A stretch of DNA of 64,000 nt from Onthophagus taurus (GCF_036711975.1 NC_091975.1:126501-190500); one strand, 5' to 3'; positions 21,530 through 33,693 are shown, numbered from the stretch's first letter. Translations and numbers: made by a program. The notes: generated by a model not told the origin, from the letters alone.

Positions 21530-21886
21530 TTAATTTGAAGTAAATTTTTGAATATGCACCTCCATTTCTGGTTTTCCTTGTGTTGGTGGTGATGTTGACG
21601 GAATTTTTTGAACACAACAAATCAAAGGTTTCAATCCTTCTAAACCACAAAAATGGGGCTTCTTAAGAAACGTATAAAAAGCTGGACAATCTGACGATAA
21701 AGTACAAAGTCCGTATTCGCCGAAAGTTGTTATGCAATATTTCCCTTAAATAAAATAAGTTTTATATTTAAAAAAAATGATTAAAAAAAAAGTACCTTTT
21801 AGACTGTTAGGAAGAATCTTATCAAAACACAAAGTAAATCCCATCGAAATTATAAACAGAAACGAAATACTCGGCGAAAGGGTCAT
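21530..21886 (-). CDS. secreted CLIP-domain-only protein C
   Basis: Two exons, 21796-21886 and 21530-21744, joined by a GT-AG intron. The 101-residue product has a signal peptide (MTLSPSISFLFIISMGFTLC) and then a full CLIP domain (YC, GLC, DC, FCG, ICC: six cysteines in order). It ends 30 residues later at a stop. No protease exon follows: the next sequence to the left is AT-rich and then a mariner element. CLIP domains normally sit in front of a serine protease domain. This is either a true stand-alone CLIP protein (a possible regulator) or a protease gene that lost its catalytic exons. Confidence 0.72.
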
Positions 21887-22030
21887 TATGTTTGCGATCT
21901 ACAACTTACTGACGAGAACTAGCGTAAGGTTATTGCATTTAGAGGAGGACAGGAACCTTTCAAGAACAGGTTAGGAAAATAAATACAACAAAATTGTAAC
22001 TTGGAGTATAATTTATTAAGAGAAAAAAAT

Positions 22031-22921
22031 TTATTCCTCATCATTTTCCATATTTTCTCTTATCCATTTTATATAATGAGAAATCCGAATGTAAATATTA
22101 GGATAAGTTTCAGTTGGTGGATAACCACTTCCCCCCGCCATTATTCCAACGGGTTGAAGATGCCCATTTTTCATCAAATGAATAATTCCCAACGAATCCT
22201 AAAAATAATGTTTTAATGATATCTTTATCAATGTTTTTTTTAATTTACTTGTGGTTCTTCTATAGGATAAGCGCAAACTTCCGATTTCTTTCTTATTTCA
22301 ATCGAAGGAGTCCTAGTATGATAATTTTCAGAACATTTTGGAAATGGGAGGATTTTTAAAATAAATTTAACGACAATTAATTGATCTTCATTATCGGGTA
22401 ATCGAACCCAAGCGGCTTCAATTGGTTTTTGTTTATCAAAAATTTTCGTTTTATACAATTTCGTCGGATTTACAAAATCAGTTGATTCAGCTGGCGTTTC
22501 TAATTTTACCAAAGCTACACTTCTAGTAGCATTTTCAAAAGAATCGGGATCAAATTCAGGATGAGCTGAAATATTTGAGATGTTGTGGTATTGAAAGTGT
22601 TCGCAAGATATTCCTAATCGGACACTAATTGGAGCACCACTAAAAGAAATAAAATTAATTTTAAATCTAATTGGATAATAATAATTACATCGTTTCCTTT
22701 CGACTACATTCCGCGGTTGTTAAAACATGATTTTGATCGATTAAAATTCCAACACAACCGTAAATTATTCTCGATCCAATATCATAACCTAACATAGCCA
22801 TGTGCTTAAATTCTTTAGCAATTTCTTCATCTTGAGGTAAATTTTTGTCGCAATCTTCACTAATTACCCAGGAAATTAACGAAAACAAGAATAGTGAAAA
22901 TATAACCGTTTTAGAGAACAT
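22031..22921 (-). CDS. secreted serine protease homolog D without catalytic triad
   Basis: Exons 22689-22921, 22249-22639 and 22031-22198 give about 263 residues with a signal peptide (MFSKTVIFSLFLFSLISWVIS). The trypsin fold is recognisable: MAMLGYD, VGILIDQNHVLTTAEC, VRLG, VALVKLE, IYIRISHYIKWI. All three triad residues are changed: AAHC to TAEC (His to Glu), D-I-A-L to SVALV, and GDSGG to QDSLGI. There is no CLIP domain in this transcript; CLIP-only gene C lies 145 bp downstream on the same strand. The open frame is kept, so it is probably a functional non-catalytic homolog rather than a pseudogene. Confidence 0.8.
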
Positions 22922-23378
22922 TTTAACAGAATACAAAGTATGTGGCACTAAACAAGTTATAAATACCTAAAATTCACATTTTTATCGTTGTTTTATCTCG
23001 TCTTGAAGACCTTCGTTTAGTTCAAAAAAACAAGGGGTTATGTTTAGGATTAAATTTAGTTGATAATAAAAAAATGTTGTAATAATTAAATAATGTATTT
23101 ATTTCAATAACAAAAAGTACGATTTAAGCCCAAACGATGTTTTCAATCCATTCAATATAATTTGAAATTTTTGTATAAACTCCCGGTATGTTCTGTACAC
23201 CGCAAATTTTTCCGAAGGAGGTGATACCAATTAATGTATGATGCCTAGATGTTGTAATTTGAAGAGGTCCACCTGAATCACCCTAAAAAAGTTAAAAATT
23301 TAATTATTAATTTATAGATTGTGAAACATTTACAATATTTAACTTGTACATATTAAATGATAACCGGAAATAGCTTAA

Positions 23379-25815
23379 CCCTTTGTGTCCCGACGGTACT
23401 TTAAAGTACCAGTAGCTTTAAACACTCATTTTAAACTGTAGTAATCTATTCAGCCCATTTAGAGCTGTCGGTACTTTCTACTATACAAGAAAGAATCTGT
23501 ATAAAAAATGACGCAATCCGCACTGTAGGGTTTTTAGGTATATTTAAACTTATTCATTCAGATGTGAGGTTAGAAGTTTAGTGAAAAGTGGTGTTGAATT
23601 TTGTTGTTCAAAAAGTCAAAAATTTATCTCTTTGATAAATGGTTATTAGGTGTGATAATTACAGATCATTATAAAAAGAAAGCATTCAGCTTTAGTTTAA
23701 AATAAGTCTCATTCCTTAATTTCAATAAATACGGTTTCCAGGAATTTTTAAATTAGCATCTTTTTTGACACTCTAAGGTTATACGAAAATGTAAGTTTTA
23801 TTTCAACATTTTTTTTCCTAATATTTTTCCAATACAACCCATCAATTATCATACATTATTTTAAAGAGAAAGCTTTGAGCTTTAATTTAGAATAAGTCTC
23901 ATTCCTTAATTTCAATAAATACGACTTCCAGGAATTTTTAAATTAGCATCTTTTTTGACACTTTTAGGTTATACGAAAATGTAAGTTTTGTTTCAACATT
24001 TTTTTTCTCAATATTTTTCCAATCCAACCCATCAATTATCATACATTATTTTAAAGAGAAAGCTGCGAGCTTTAATTTAGAATAAGTCTCATTCCTTAAT
24101 TTGAATAAAAACGGCTTCCAGGAATTTTTAAATTAGCATCTTTTTTGACACTCTTAGGTTATACGAAAATGTAAGTTTTATTTCAACATTTTTTTTCCTA
24201 ATATTTTTCCAATACAACCCATCAATTATCATACATTATTTTAAAGAGAAAGCTTTGAGCTTTAATTTAGAATAAGTTTCATTCCTTAATTTCAATAAAC
24301 ACGGCTTCCAGGAATTTTTAAATTAGCATCTTTTTTGACACTCTTAGGTTATACGAAAATGTAAGTTTTATTTCAACATTTTTTTTCCTAATATTTTTCC
24401 AATCCAACCCATCAATTATCATACATTATTTTAAAGAGAAAGCTTTGAGCTTTAATTTAGAATAAGTCTCATTCCTTAATTTCAATAAATACGACTTCCA
24501 GGAATTTTTAAATTAGCATCTTTTTTGACACTTTTAGGTTATACGAAAATGTAAGTTTTGTTTCAACATTTTTTTTCTCAATATTTTTCCAATCCAACCC
24601 ATCAATTATCATACATTATTTTAAAGAGAAAGCTGCGAGCTTTAATTTAGAATAAGTCTCATTCCTTAATTTCAATAAAAACGGCTTCCAGGAATTTTTA
24701 AATTAGCATCTTTTTTGACACTCTTAGGTTATACGAAAATGTAAGTTTTATTTCAACATTTTTTTTCCTAATATTTTTCCAATACAACCCATCAATTATC
24801 ATACATTATTTTAAAGAGAAAGCTTTGAGCTTTAATTTAGAATAAGTCTCATTCCTTAATTTCAATAAATACGACTTCCAGGAATTTTTAAATTAGCATC
24901 TTTTTTGACACTTTTAGGTTATACGAAAATGTAAGTTTTATTTCAACACTTTTTTTCCTAATATTTTTCCAATCCAACCCATCAATTATCATACATTATT
25001 TTAAAGAGAAAGCTTTGAGCTTTAATTTAGAATAAGTCTTATTCCTTAATTTCAATAAATACGACTTCCAGGAATTTTTAAATTAGCATCTTTTTTGACA
25101 CTTTTAGGTTATACGAAAATGTAAGTTTTGTTTCAACATTTTTTTTCTCGATATTTTTCCAATCCAACCCATCAATTATCATACATTATTTTAAAGAGAA
25201 AGCTGCGAGCTTTAATTTAGAATAAGTCTCATTCCTTAATTTCAATAAAAACGGCTTCCAGGAATTTTTAAATTAGCATCTTTTTTGACACTCTTAGGTT
25301 ATACGAAAATGTAAGTTTTATTTCAACATTTTTTTTCTCAATATTTTTCCAATCCAACCCAACAATTATTATACATCATTTTAAAGAGAAAGCTTTAAGC
25401 TTTAATTTAGAATAAGTCTCATTCCTTAATTTCAATAAATACGGCTTGCAGGAATTTTTAAATTAGCATCTTTTTTGACACTTTCAGGTTATACGAAAAT
25501 GTTAGTTTTAAATCAATACTCTTTTTCTCAATATTTTTCTAATTCAACCCAACGATTATAATACATCGATTTAAACAGAAAGCTTTAAGCTTCAATTTAC
25601 AATAAGTTTCATTTCTAAATTTCAATAAACACGGCTTCCAGGAATTTTTGAATTAGCATCATTTTTGACACTTAGATTATGCGAAAATAGGGGGATTACA
25701 TATTTTGCTAAAATTGATTCCAAAGGCCTTTAATGAGTGTATTTTGATAGCGTTTTAATTCTGTCTGATTCTGTCACAAAGTTTCAAAATTTTTCACTTC
25801 TTGGGACACAAAGGG
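23379..25815. mobile_element. piggyBac-like non-autonomous element carrying a 190-bp satellite
   Basis: TTAA at 23375-23378 and 25816-25819 flanks a 2437-bp unit with inverted ends CCCTTTGTGTCCC / GGGACACAAAGGG. TTAA targets and CCC..GGG ends are the piggyBac signature. The left subterminal part has a perfect palindrome GGTACTTTAAAGTACC (23395-23410). No transposase is present. The body is a tandem array of 190-bp units. It sits in the last intron of protease E. Confidence 0.85.
23690..25690. repeat. 190-bp tandem array with 570-bp trimer order
   Basis: The landmark agct..gagcttt recurs at 23871, 24061, 24251, 24441, 24631, 24821, 25011, 25201, 25391 and 25581: exactly 190 bp each time. The variant agctgcgagc recurs only at 24061, 24631 and 25201, exactly every third unit. 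Linked variants (aaaacggcttcc, cttttagg) follow the same three-unit cycle. Confidence 0.95.
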
Positions 25816-26191
25816 TTAAATTATTCAACATACTAGTTCATAGAGTGCGTAATATAAGATTGTTACTCTCATGACCATGACATTAAAAGTGTTAAGCTTA
25901 ACAAATAATGTCTCATTAAATAAGCTGACCTTCATAACTAGGAAATGATTTTCACAATGATGATATCTCAATTCGTTCTTCAGATACAGTATAATAAAAT
26001 TGGATTTTTTTATCATTAAATACAAAGTTGAATTATAAAAATTTAAAAGGGAATATCTCAAGAACGACTGAAAATCCGACAAAATGTTACTCTTTCTTTT
26101 TTTTGTCAGAAAAAAAAATTTAAATGTTCTAGAAAAAGTCATTTTAACAACTTAGGAAATGAAAAAATGGATGGAAAATAAAAAACATATA

Positions 26192-27961
26192 CAGGGTGTC
26201 TCAGCGAGACCGGTCATTAGACGTTTCTGTGGTTCTGGCAAAAATAAAAAATTGAGAATTCAGACTTAAGTATTATCAATTACGTTCTCTTCGTCTAAAA
26301 TATTTTCAGATTTCTAGCACTTCCGGTTATACCGGAAGTCGCCACCTACTTTATTTTTTTAAATGGAACACCCTGTATATTTTCACATATTTGGATTTAC
26401 CTGTTTTGAAGGTTTATAAATAACTTTACTTTTTGCAATTTGATTCGGCCGTTCTCGAGTTATTCGATTTTTTCTGCTCCAGCGGACATTTGTTCAAAAA
26501 ATCATAGAACACTCGATTTTTGAGATATCAATTTAGGATTTAGAACATGCTTAAACAACATGATGGAGTATGTTTTGGTGCCGAGAACGACTGTCTAGAT
26601 CGTTTGGTCACTTTACAATGACACGTTAACTTTTCGAAATTTGGAACTATCATAACTTCATTTTTCTAAATGGCACCCCCCATATTTTATTACTTAGTCG
26701 TCTTCGGCGTCTCATTTTACATCTTTTATACTCCATATGTCCTATGCCTAACATTAATAGTTTGAGAAATAATTAGGGTTTTTTGAAAAATGCTCACATA
26801 TCATATCGATATTAACCTAGTGTGCTATGGAAAACAAATGTTTAATGACTTATTGACAAACGTCAAAGTCTGATTTACGTTGTTTGATGCTTGTGAGTCT
26901 GAAACCAGATAAAATGGATATTAATAACGTAAATAATGTTTATATAAATAAAGAAATCCATAATTTATTTTTTGTGCACGAAAAGTGCGACAAAGTTCTT
27001 AGTAGAACTTGCAGAATGTTTAATGAAAATTATCCGCATTTACCTCCGATGACAAAAGATACATTTAGAAGAATAGAAGCAAGTTTTTTGCATTTTGGAC
27101 GAATTAATCAGGTGTTAAACTGACCAAAAAATGTAGTAGATAATGCAACGGAAGAGGTGAATGCCTTGGCTTATTTCGAGCCCAGTCCCAACACCTCAAT
27201 TCGAGCTGCCAAAGAAGATCTAGGAATCATACTACGAACTTTGTCGCGTTTTTATGCATAAAAAATAAATTCAGAATTTCTTGATTTGTGTAAATATTAC
27301 TTTCGTTATTGTTATCGATTTTAACTCTTTTCAGTACTAATATTAAGGGACATAACAGATAATTATTTGCTCACATGCATCAAGTGAGGTAAACAAGTGA
27401 GTCTTTGACAAGAACTCATTGAGAAGGCTTGTTTTTCATGGCACACTAGGCTAAATATCCATATGATATGTGTGCATTTTTCAAAAAACCCTAATTATCT
27501 CCCAAACTATTAATGTTAGGTATGGGACATATGGGATATAAAAGATATAGAATGAGACGCCGAAGACGACTAAGTAATAAAATATGGGGGGTGCCATTTA
27601 AAAAAATGAAGTTATGGTACTTTCAAATTTTGAAAAGTTAACGTGCCATAGTAAAGTGACCAAACGTTCTAGACAGCCGTTCTCGGCACCAAAACATACT
27701 CCATCATGTTGTTTAAGCATATTCTGAATCCTAAATTGATATCCCAAAAATTGAGTGTTCTCTGATTTTTTGAACAAATGTCTGCTGGAGCAGATTTTTC
27801 TAGAAAAATTCGAATAACTCGAGAACGGCCGAATCAAATTGCAAAAAGTAAACTTATTTATAAACCATGAAAACAGACAAATCCAAATATGTAAAAATAT
27901 ACAGGGTGTTCCATTTAAAAAAATTAAGTAGGTGGCGACTTCCGGTATAACCGGAACCCTG
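26192..27961 (+). mobile_element. mariner-type long-inverted-repeat element in gene E intron
   Basis: It starts cagggtgtctcagcgagacc after TA (26190-26191) and ends accctg before TA (27962-27963). The right arm is the reverse of the left but has lost most of its outer ~90 bp, keeping only the last few bases. The centre codes a transposase N-terminus at 26884-27123 (INNVNNVYINKEIHNLFFVH, then FRRIEASF) and, after a stop, VNALAYFEPSPNTSIRAAKEDLGI. The DDE half is absent. It is a relative of 43336-45227. Confidence 0.85.
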
Positions 27962-29181
27962 TATAAATTCTTACATGGCATGTATCTTTTTCTTCATCCT
28001 CTTTCCCTCCAGCACATATCATTGAATCCTCTTGAATTCCCTTTGGTAAAGTTCTAAAATCTCTTGAATAAGTTAAGTTACATTGACCATAAGGATATTG
28101 AACTAAATCAACTGCCATTAAATGATTACTTGGTAATCCTCCATTATAAAGAAAACCCCATCCGATTGCCGAAAACGTTTTCATTACATTTGAAGAAGTT
28201 TGAAGACACGCTGGTCTAACACTAATAGTCATTTCAATTGATGCATTTAGTTTTATTAAAGCAATATCATCATAGTGGATTGGAGGGGTGTAACTGGGAT
28301 GTGGAATTGATTGGATTACTTTAAAATCGTTATGTGTTGTGTCCGGTGGGTTTAAAGTTATTGTTCCTGCTCTTATGTATTTAACATCACCACTAAAAAG
28401 ATTAAATAATGATTAAATAACGAAATAAAATAACTAAAATTAAATACAAATCTCTCGAATAAAGACGATTAAAACGAAATTTTCACTTATAAGTGATTCC
28501 ATTGAATATTTGTTTCTTGTCCATAACCTAAAGCGACCATATGAGAAAATTGTGATGGTGAAGATCGGACACCGCCAACAATTTCTCGTACAACAAATTT
28601 TTTGTTGCTATACTCATCGCATTCTAAGATGTGTTAAAGAAAATTATGCTTAAAATTAATTTTTAATGAAAATCTTACTTTCTTTAGCGATATCTCCAAT
28701 TTTGTACGATGTTAACCCGCAACAAACAAGAGATTGTTTCTCAATAAAACCACAAAGAGTAGGCGAAACACCTCGTTTTAAATCTAATAACGCTTGTTCG
28801 CAGTCTTCAACACTTCTACAAATTCCCTTTTTATCTTGATCTGTTTTGCAAGGTTCTCCTTTATTAAAAAATATAAAAATATTATTTTAAAACAATTTTT
28901 TCAAAATTGTTTACCGACTTCGCATGAAACACAATTAAAGATAGCACCGAATGCAACTAAAACCAACGCAAGTTTCATTTTTACCAGATAAAACCGAAAT
29001 GAACTTTAACTTTTAATGCGAGTGATTTTATACCATTTTGAAATGATGTCATTCCTTTTTGTGGTTGTTTGATTACAAGATGATTTATAACTAAAAACGT
29101 TTGTTTAAAATTAAATTAAGATTTATTGTAAATAAAAGAAGTACAAAAAATATTATGCTATTATATGGAATAAAATACTTT

Positions 29182-30748
29182 TTAGGGCCAAACGATATCT
29201 TCAATCCATTTTAAATGTGGATAGACTTTTGCGTAAACGGCAGGAATTGTCTTGTAACCGCATTGTTTCCCAAATGACGTTACACCTAATATGTAATAAG
29301 AACAATGATATTCTGAACTGCGGATTTGAATTGGTCCACCAGAATCTCCCTAACAAAAAGGTGATTAATTCCTTATTAATTTGTAATTAAAGATTTTTAC
29401 CTGACAAGTATCTTTGTTGTCAGTGAATGATCCAGCGCACATTTGTAACTCATCATCGATTCCTCTAGGTAATTTAACGGTGTCTCTACTATAGGTTTTG
29501 TTGCATCGAGATCCTGTAAAAACATCTAACGCAGCTTTCATTAACAAATCACTTTTAGACGCTTCATTTGCATATTCAGTGTGACCCCAACCAGTTACAA
29601 TAACCTTATCTACATCGCTTGTTTTGGGATTAGTCCATAAACAAATTGGTTTTAAAAATTCATTCATTTGTACTGGTCTAACTAATTTTAAAAGAGCAAT
29701 ATCGTTGTAGTCAGTGGGTGGAAGATAACCTGGGTTTTCATAGAATCTATCCACAGGAATTTCTTGCGCGTATTGATTATCATTGGGATCTGTGTAATTT
29801 AAATCGCCGACTCTTACAACTGTTGGGGAACCGCTAAAAATTTGATATCAAATTAGATCTGCTTGGTGGACTATGACTTTGATTTTAATTACAAGTTACG
29901 CGAATAAAGACAATGAGCAGCGGTTAAAACGAAGTTTTCGCTGATTAAACTTCCGCCACAATCCCACGTGATACCATTTCCGGTGTCGTAACCTAAAAGA
30001 GCCTATTAAAAAATTATTAGTAAACAATCTCAAAAATTATTAAGAAATGTTTCACCATATGAGAAAATTCCCCTAATTTTGCTGGTTCTCCATCGATGAT
30101 AACAGGAGTTACTAGAGGACTCCAAGGACATTTACTTCGTTTTAAAAATTGCTGTCCAGGTATTAACGTTGGTGGCCTTTCAAAATGATAAGCCAAATTT
30201 TCATATTCTTTACATTCTAAAAAATAAAAATTTAGATATTGACTGAATATTTTATTGATTAAGTATTTACTTTCTCGACTCTTATCTCCAGCAACTCTGT
30301 TTAAAATGGGTTTTGTTTTAATTGTGGTCGTTGTTCTCGTGGTTGTTGATGTGGTCGTTGTTGTTATCGTTACAGGTTTTTGTGAGTCAGCGGACGCGCA
30401 ACAAACCAAAGATATGTCACCGATAAATCCGCATATTTGAGGATGAATATTACTCATTAAATCACTAATAGCTTGAGGACAATCTGCTACTGTTATACAT
30501 TTTCCTGAAGCTTTTTTTATTTTATGATAACAAATATCTCCTTTAAAAAGAAATTAATAAAAAATACACTTCATAACAATTCTTAGAAAAGTATGTAAGC
30601 AAACCGGTTTATTAAAACTTGCCTTAAAAACTTAATTTGAAATAAATCGACTTTATAACAAGATTTTCTCACCTACATAATCTGCATACAATTGGGAGAT
30701 ACCCAATAAAAACACTAAGGTAAGGACAATTTTTTCCGGAGTTTGCAT
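29182..30748 (-). CDS. CLIP-domain serine protease F (intact)
   Basis: Six exons: 30673-30748 (signal MQTPEKIVLTLVFLLGISQLYA), 30271-30540 (CLIP: ICYHKIKKASGKC, DC, ICGF, VCC, then a Thr-rich linker), 30056-30216 (activation region VTPVIIDGEP), 29893-30002 (CGGSLISENFVLTAAHC), 29401-29833 (YNDIALLKL, KDTCQ) and 29182-29349 (GDSGGP, IEDIVWP). The triad is complete and the S1 Asp predicts trypsin-like specificity. The mature N-terminus would be IIDG rather than IVGG and is preceded by Val, so the activating enzyme is not trypsin-like. An in-frame upstream Met (30901) exists, but the start at 30748 gives the classical signal peptide. Confidence 0.9.
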
Positions 30749-30989
30749 TCTGGCCGGCTCCGAATTGTGAACTACAACGTCAAAGCGATTACGTTGATTA
30801 AAGAACAACGTAGCAGGATAATAAGTGGGGAATCCGTTGAAAAAAAAACTTGGGATTTCGGTTGCATATACCAAAACACACAGAACGAAAAAAATAACCA
30901 ATTTTTTTCTCGAAAACTAAGGTTTTCTCCCCTAAAGTTCCATCCGCGATTTATAATGTTAATTTTTTTTCTCTTAAACCGTTAAGAGT

Positions 30990-31851
30990 TACAGCGTTTT
31001 GAAAATTGATAAAAATTCTAGAACTGTTTTAATCTGTCCTTACGGGTAAGAGTGTGCCGGATGTGAAATTTGGTGACCCAAATCGTGTTGGTTACGGAAT
31101 TATGAATTTTTTAAGTTTATGGCTGGGATTTATGGATAACAACATTTTTTCAAAAACTGCGTATTCTAAAGTTATAAATTAATAAAAAGACCAAATTCAG
31201 AATAATGACATTTAGAATTCATTTAATGTTATGTCAAAAACTTAACGTCACATCGATTTAACCTCACATATTGAACAAATGTACTATAGTTCGTTTTTTT
31301 TCTATAATACTTGTCAATGTAAATTATTTAGGGTTTCTGTTGGTATTATCTAGGACCCTTATAAAATTTATGTTGTTTTCATGGTTTTTAGTAACATTTT
31401 CAGTAACTATTTAGTTGAGGTTAAAATACTGATACATTTTTAGGTAAATACGATTTTCACGAAGTACATATTTGTTGTAAAAACGTGCTACAAAGTAATT
31501 AATAGAATAAAATACCTTTTCTAGGTAAATAAATGGCAAATAAACACCCCACAATACTTTTTATGCACCTTTTCTTTTTGAATAACGAAAGCTCAAACGT
31601 CAATGTGACATATTTACTTCAAAACATGATAAAACAAAACTCCCTGTTAATTTTGCCAACTTTATAACAATTTAACAGGTATTATAGAAAAAAAATGAAC
31701 TATATTATAAATTTGCATTTAAACATGAAATGAAATGATAAAACAATTAAATGTTGATTATTTTGTGTTTATAATTTGTTCATAACAATAAATTAACAAT
31801 TAATAGTATCAAATTCTTTGATTGTCGTAGCTGGACGTAAAAGACTTTTTT
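30990..31851. other. intergenic AT-rich sequence, no gene
   Basis: No coding frame with family resemblance. A stretch at 31611-31680 (caaaacatgata.aacaaaa.tccctgt, gccaactttа-type) is shared with 36720-36785 near the peroxiredoxin 3' end, so it is a short dispersed repeat. Confidence 0.5.
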
Positions 31852-33608
31852 GTAATTCGCGACGCTAATGAAAGCTATAACAGTACTCAAACGGGTGCTG
31901 TAATGAGACTCCTTACAGCATCCGATGCTGTAATGAGATTTTAGTAACATTTTATGGAACCAGTTCATGTATGTGTATGTAGGAAAGCGGAGGGTATGCT
32001 ACGCACACAGCACCTAGGCCCCAACGGGCCCCTTGTACATCCTCCTACACTGTCTCCGGCTACATCAACCAGCCTAAGGAATTTCCGAAGGCTAGGATAC
32101 AGCTCAGAGGTGTGTTCCTGATGCCATCTGTGGTCGGCCATTCCTCTCCGAAGTCTCTCATTCTGAGGTCTTGCAGAGTGGGGCATTCACACAAGATGTG
32201 TCGGACCGTCTCCTCGCTCTCTTTACAGAGGCAACAGAGAGGACTAATAGCAAACTTAAGGTTATAAAGATGCTTGTTTACCTTACAGTGACGAGTCCCG
32301 TTACAGTTCGTAGAGCGTTTCTACCAAGCCTTACGAAAGACAAGGCTGCCTCTGCTGAAGGATAATGTAATACTTCCTTAGACAGATGGCAACCCTTAAC
32401 CCTATCCCACCAGTTCATGAACTTTTTGTGGGTAAAATCTTTAATTATCTCAATCTGAGTTGATAAGGACGGAGCGATTATCGGTTCAGGCGAACATGGC
32501 GCTCGCTTGGCAGCCCTTTTGGCAAGCCTATCAGCGTGCTTGTTACCTGAACAAGTCGAGTGTCCTTTTATCCATTGAAGTATGACACAGTTATGCACTG
32601 CGGCCTTCTCCAATGTCAGATGACAACCCATAACAAGTCCTGAGGTAATTGTTATTCTACTCAGGGCTAAAATAGCTTGTCTACTGTCAGTATAAATTGT
32701 AAAAGTCTTACCTACCAAGTTGGATCTGACAATAACGTCAGCGGCAAGTTGTATGGCGATTAACTCCGCCTGTATGATGGTGGTATGATGGTGGAGTCGG
32801 AGATCGTACGAGAAGACTCCGGCTCCAGCTCCTTCTTTCTTTGAACCATCAGTGTAGATTTTAAGGCTGTTTTTACCTCTACTTCTGTGGAGCTTGGGTG
32901 GGTGAGATATTTCTTCGTAAAAATGTGTTGTAGGGGTGTAAAGTCCGTTACACACTCCAGAATTGGTGAGTAATCCACCATTTCATTCCAGAGATTGGCA
33001 TTTTTACTATTTCTCTCACCCATTAGAATTCCTGCTGCTCGCAGTCGAGTCATGGTCACCAATGCCACCTCTTGGATGAACAAATGAAGTGGCGTTAGGT
33101 TTAACATGTTTTCCATGGCTGCAGTGGGGGTAGTCCGCAGCGCACCTGTAACATACAAACACGCAAGTCTCTGTACTTTAACCAGTTCATGTTGGTGACA
33201 TTGGGTCATTAATTTTTCTAGTTTTTTTGTCCATGGATGTTTAAATACGTTCTAAGCATCGAATACAAGGTCCACAATGATGAGGACATTGAACTCTGAG
33301 CAATTTCTCTTATTTTGGGAGGTGTACATGAAACATGTTTGTCAGGTGAATACATTTTGTGTTTTGACAGTTTCTAATTGTCAATTCAAAGTTTCTATTT
33401 TCAAGTGTTCCGGTGTTACCAACTGCTACATACCTATTTCCTTACATTGCCAAAATTTACTTTATTTTTGAGAAAAAAAAGGATAGAAACGCGAATTACA
33501 AAAAATAGCATAAAAAACACGTTTCATAAGACTTAAAGCACTCATTCATTCAACATGAATTCGTGCATTTCAAGCGTGTCTTACGAAACTTGTTTTTTAA
33601 TATACTAT
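31852..33608 (+). repeat. dispersed ~540-bp repeat, copy 1 (interrupted)
   Basis: The parts 31852-31969 and 33192-33608 together match the uninterrupted copy at 45630-46170. The family starts ttttttgtaattcgcga, contains the palindrome acagcatccgatgctgt and ends in a hairpin (gtttcataagac ... gtcttacgaaac). The interruption is a non-LTR fragment with a 12-bp duplication. The class is unknown. Confidence 0.7.
31970..33179 (-). mobile_element. 5'-truncated non-LTR retrotransposon with RNase H
   Basis: It inserted between two copies of aaccagttcatg (31958-31969, 33180-33191). On the minus strand it codes the RT thumb (QRLACLYVTGALRTTPTAAM), RNase H at 32278-32955 (YTDGSKKEGAGAG, YTDSRQAILAL, WIKGHSTCSGNKHAD) and the C-terminal cysteine cluster (CCLCKESEETVRHILCEC, another frame). 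It ends in a short tacatacacatac-type tail. It is related to, but distinct from, the element at 4329. Frame breaks near 32950 and 32280 show it is inactive. Confidence 0.85.
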
Positions 33609-33693
33609 TAGATTTTACTTGCTTATGCAACCAAAATAACACCTACATAATTCTTTTAATAATTTATTTACAAATATTTTTCTAAGTTCTTAA

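Larger units (their letters stand above)
23124..28978 (-). pseudogene. CLIP-domain serine protease E with broken His exon and giant intron
   Basis: Exons: 28915-28978 (signal MKLALVLVAFGAIFNCVSC), 28679-28858 (CLIP: EPCKTDQDKKGIC, DC, LCGF, VCC), 28448-28623 (VREIVGG; His region), 27975-28392 (YDDIALIKL, DTCH) and 23124-23282 (GDSGGP, IEWIENIVWA). In the His exon two deletions of about 10 nt remove the CGGS codons and TAAHC, shift the frame and expose a stop. All splice sites look good. The last intron is 4.7 kb and holds a satellite-bearing piggyBac-like element and a mariner-type element; the latter ends 13 nt from the donor. Asp and Ser remain, so the loss of His appears recent. Confidence 0.75.

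Noticed and set aside
21530-22921. One gene joining protease homolog D and CLIP protein C
   Set aside because: Each has its own signal peptide and stop, and the order (homolog before CLIP) is opposite to normal CLIP proteases. Kept as two genes, with the link mentioned as a test.
23690-25690. Regular spacing like a CRISPR array
   Set aside because: The 190-bp period has no short direct repeat with unique spacers; whole units are similar. It is a satellite in a eukaryotic genome.
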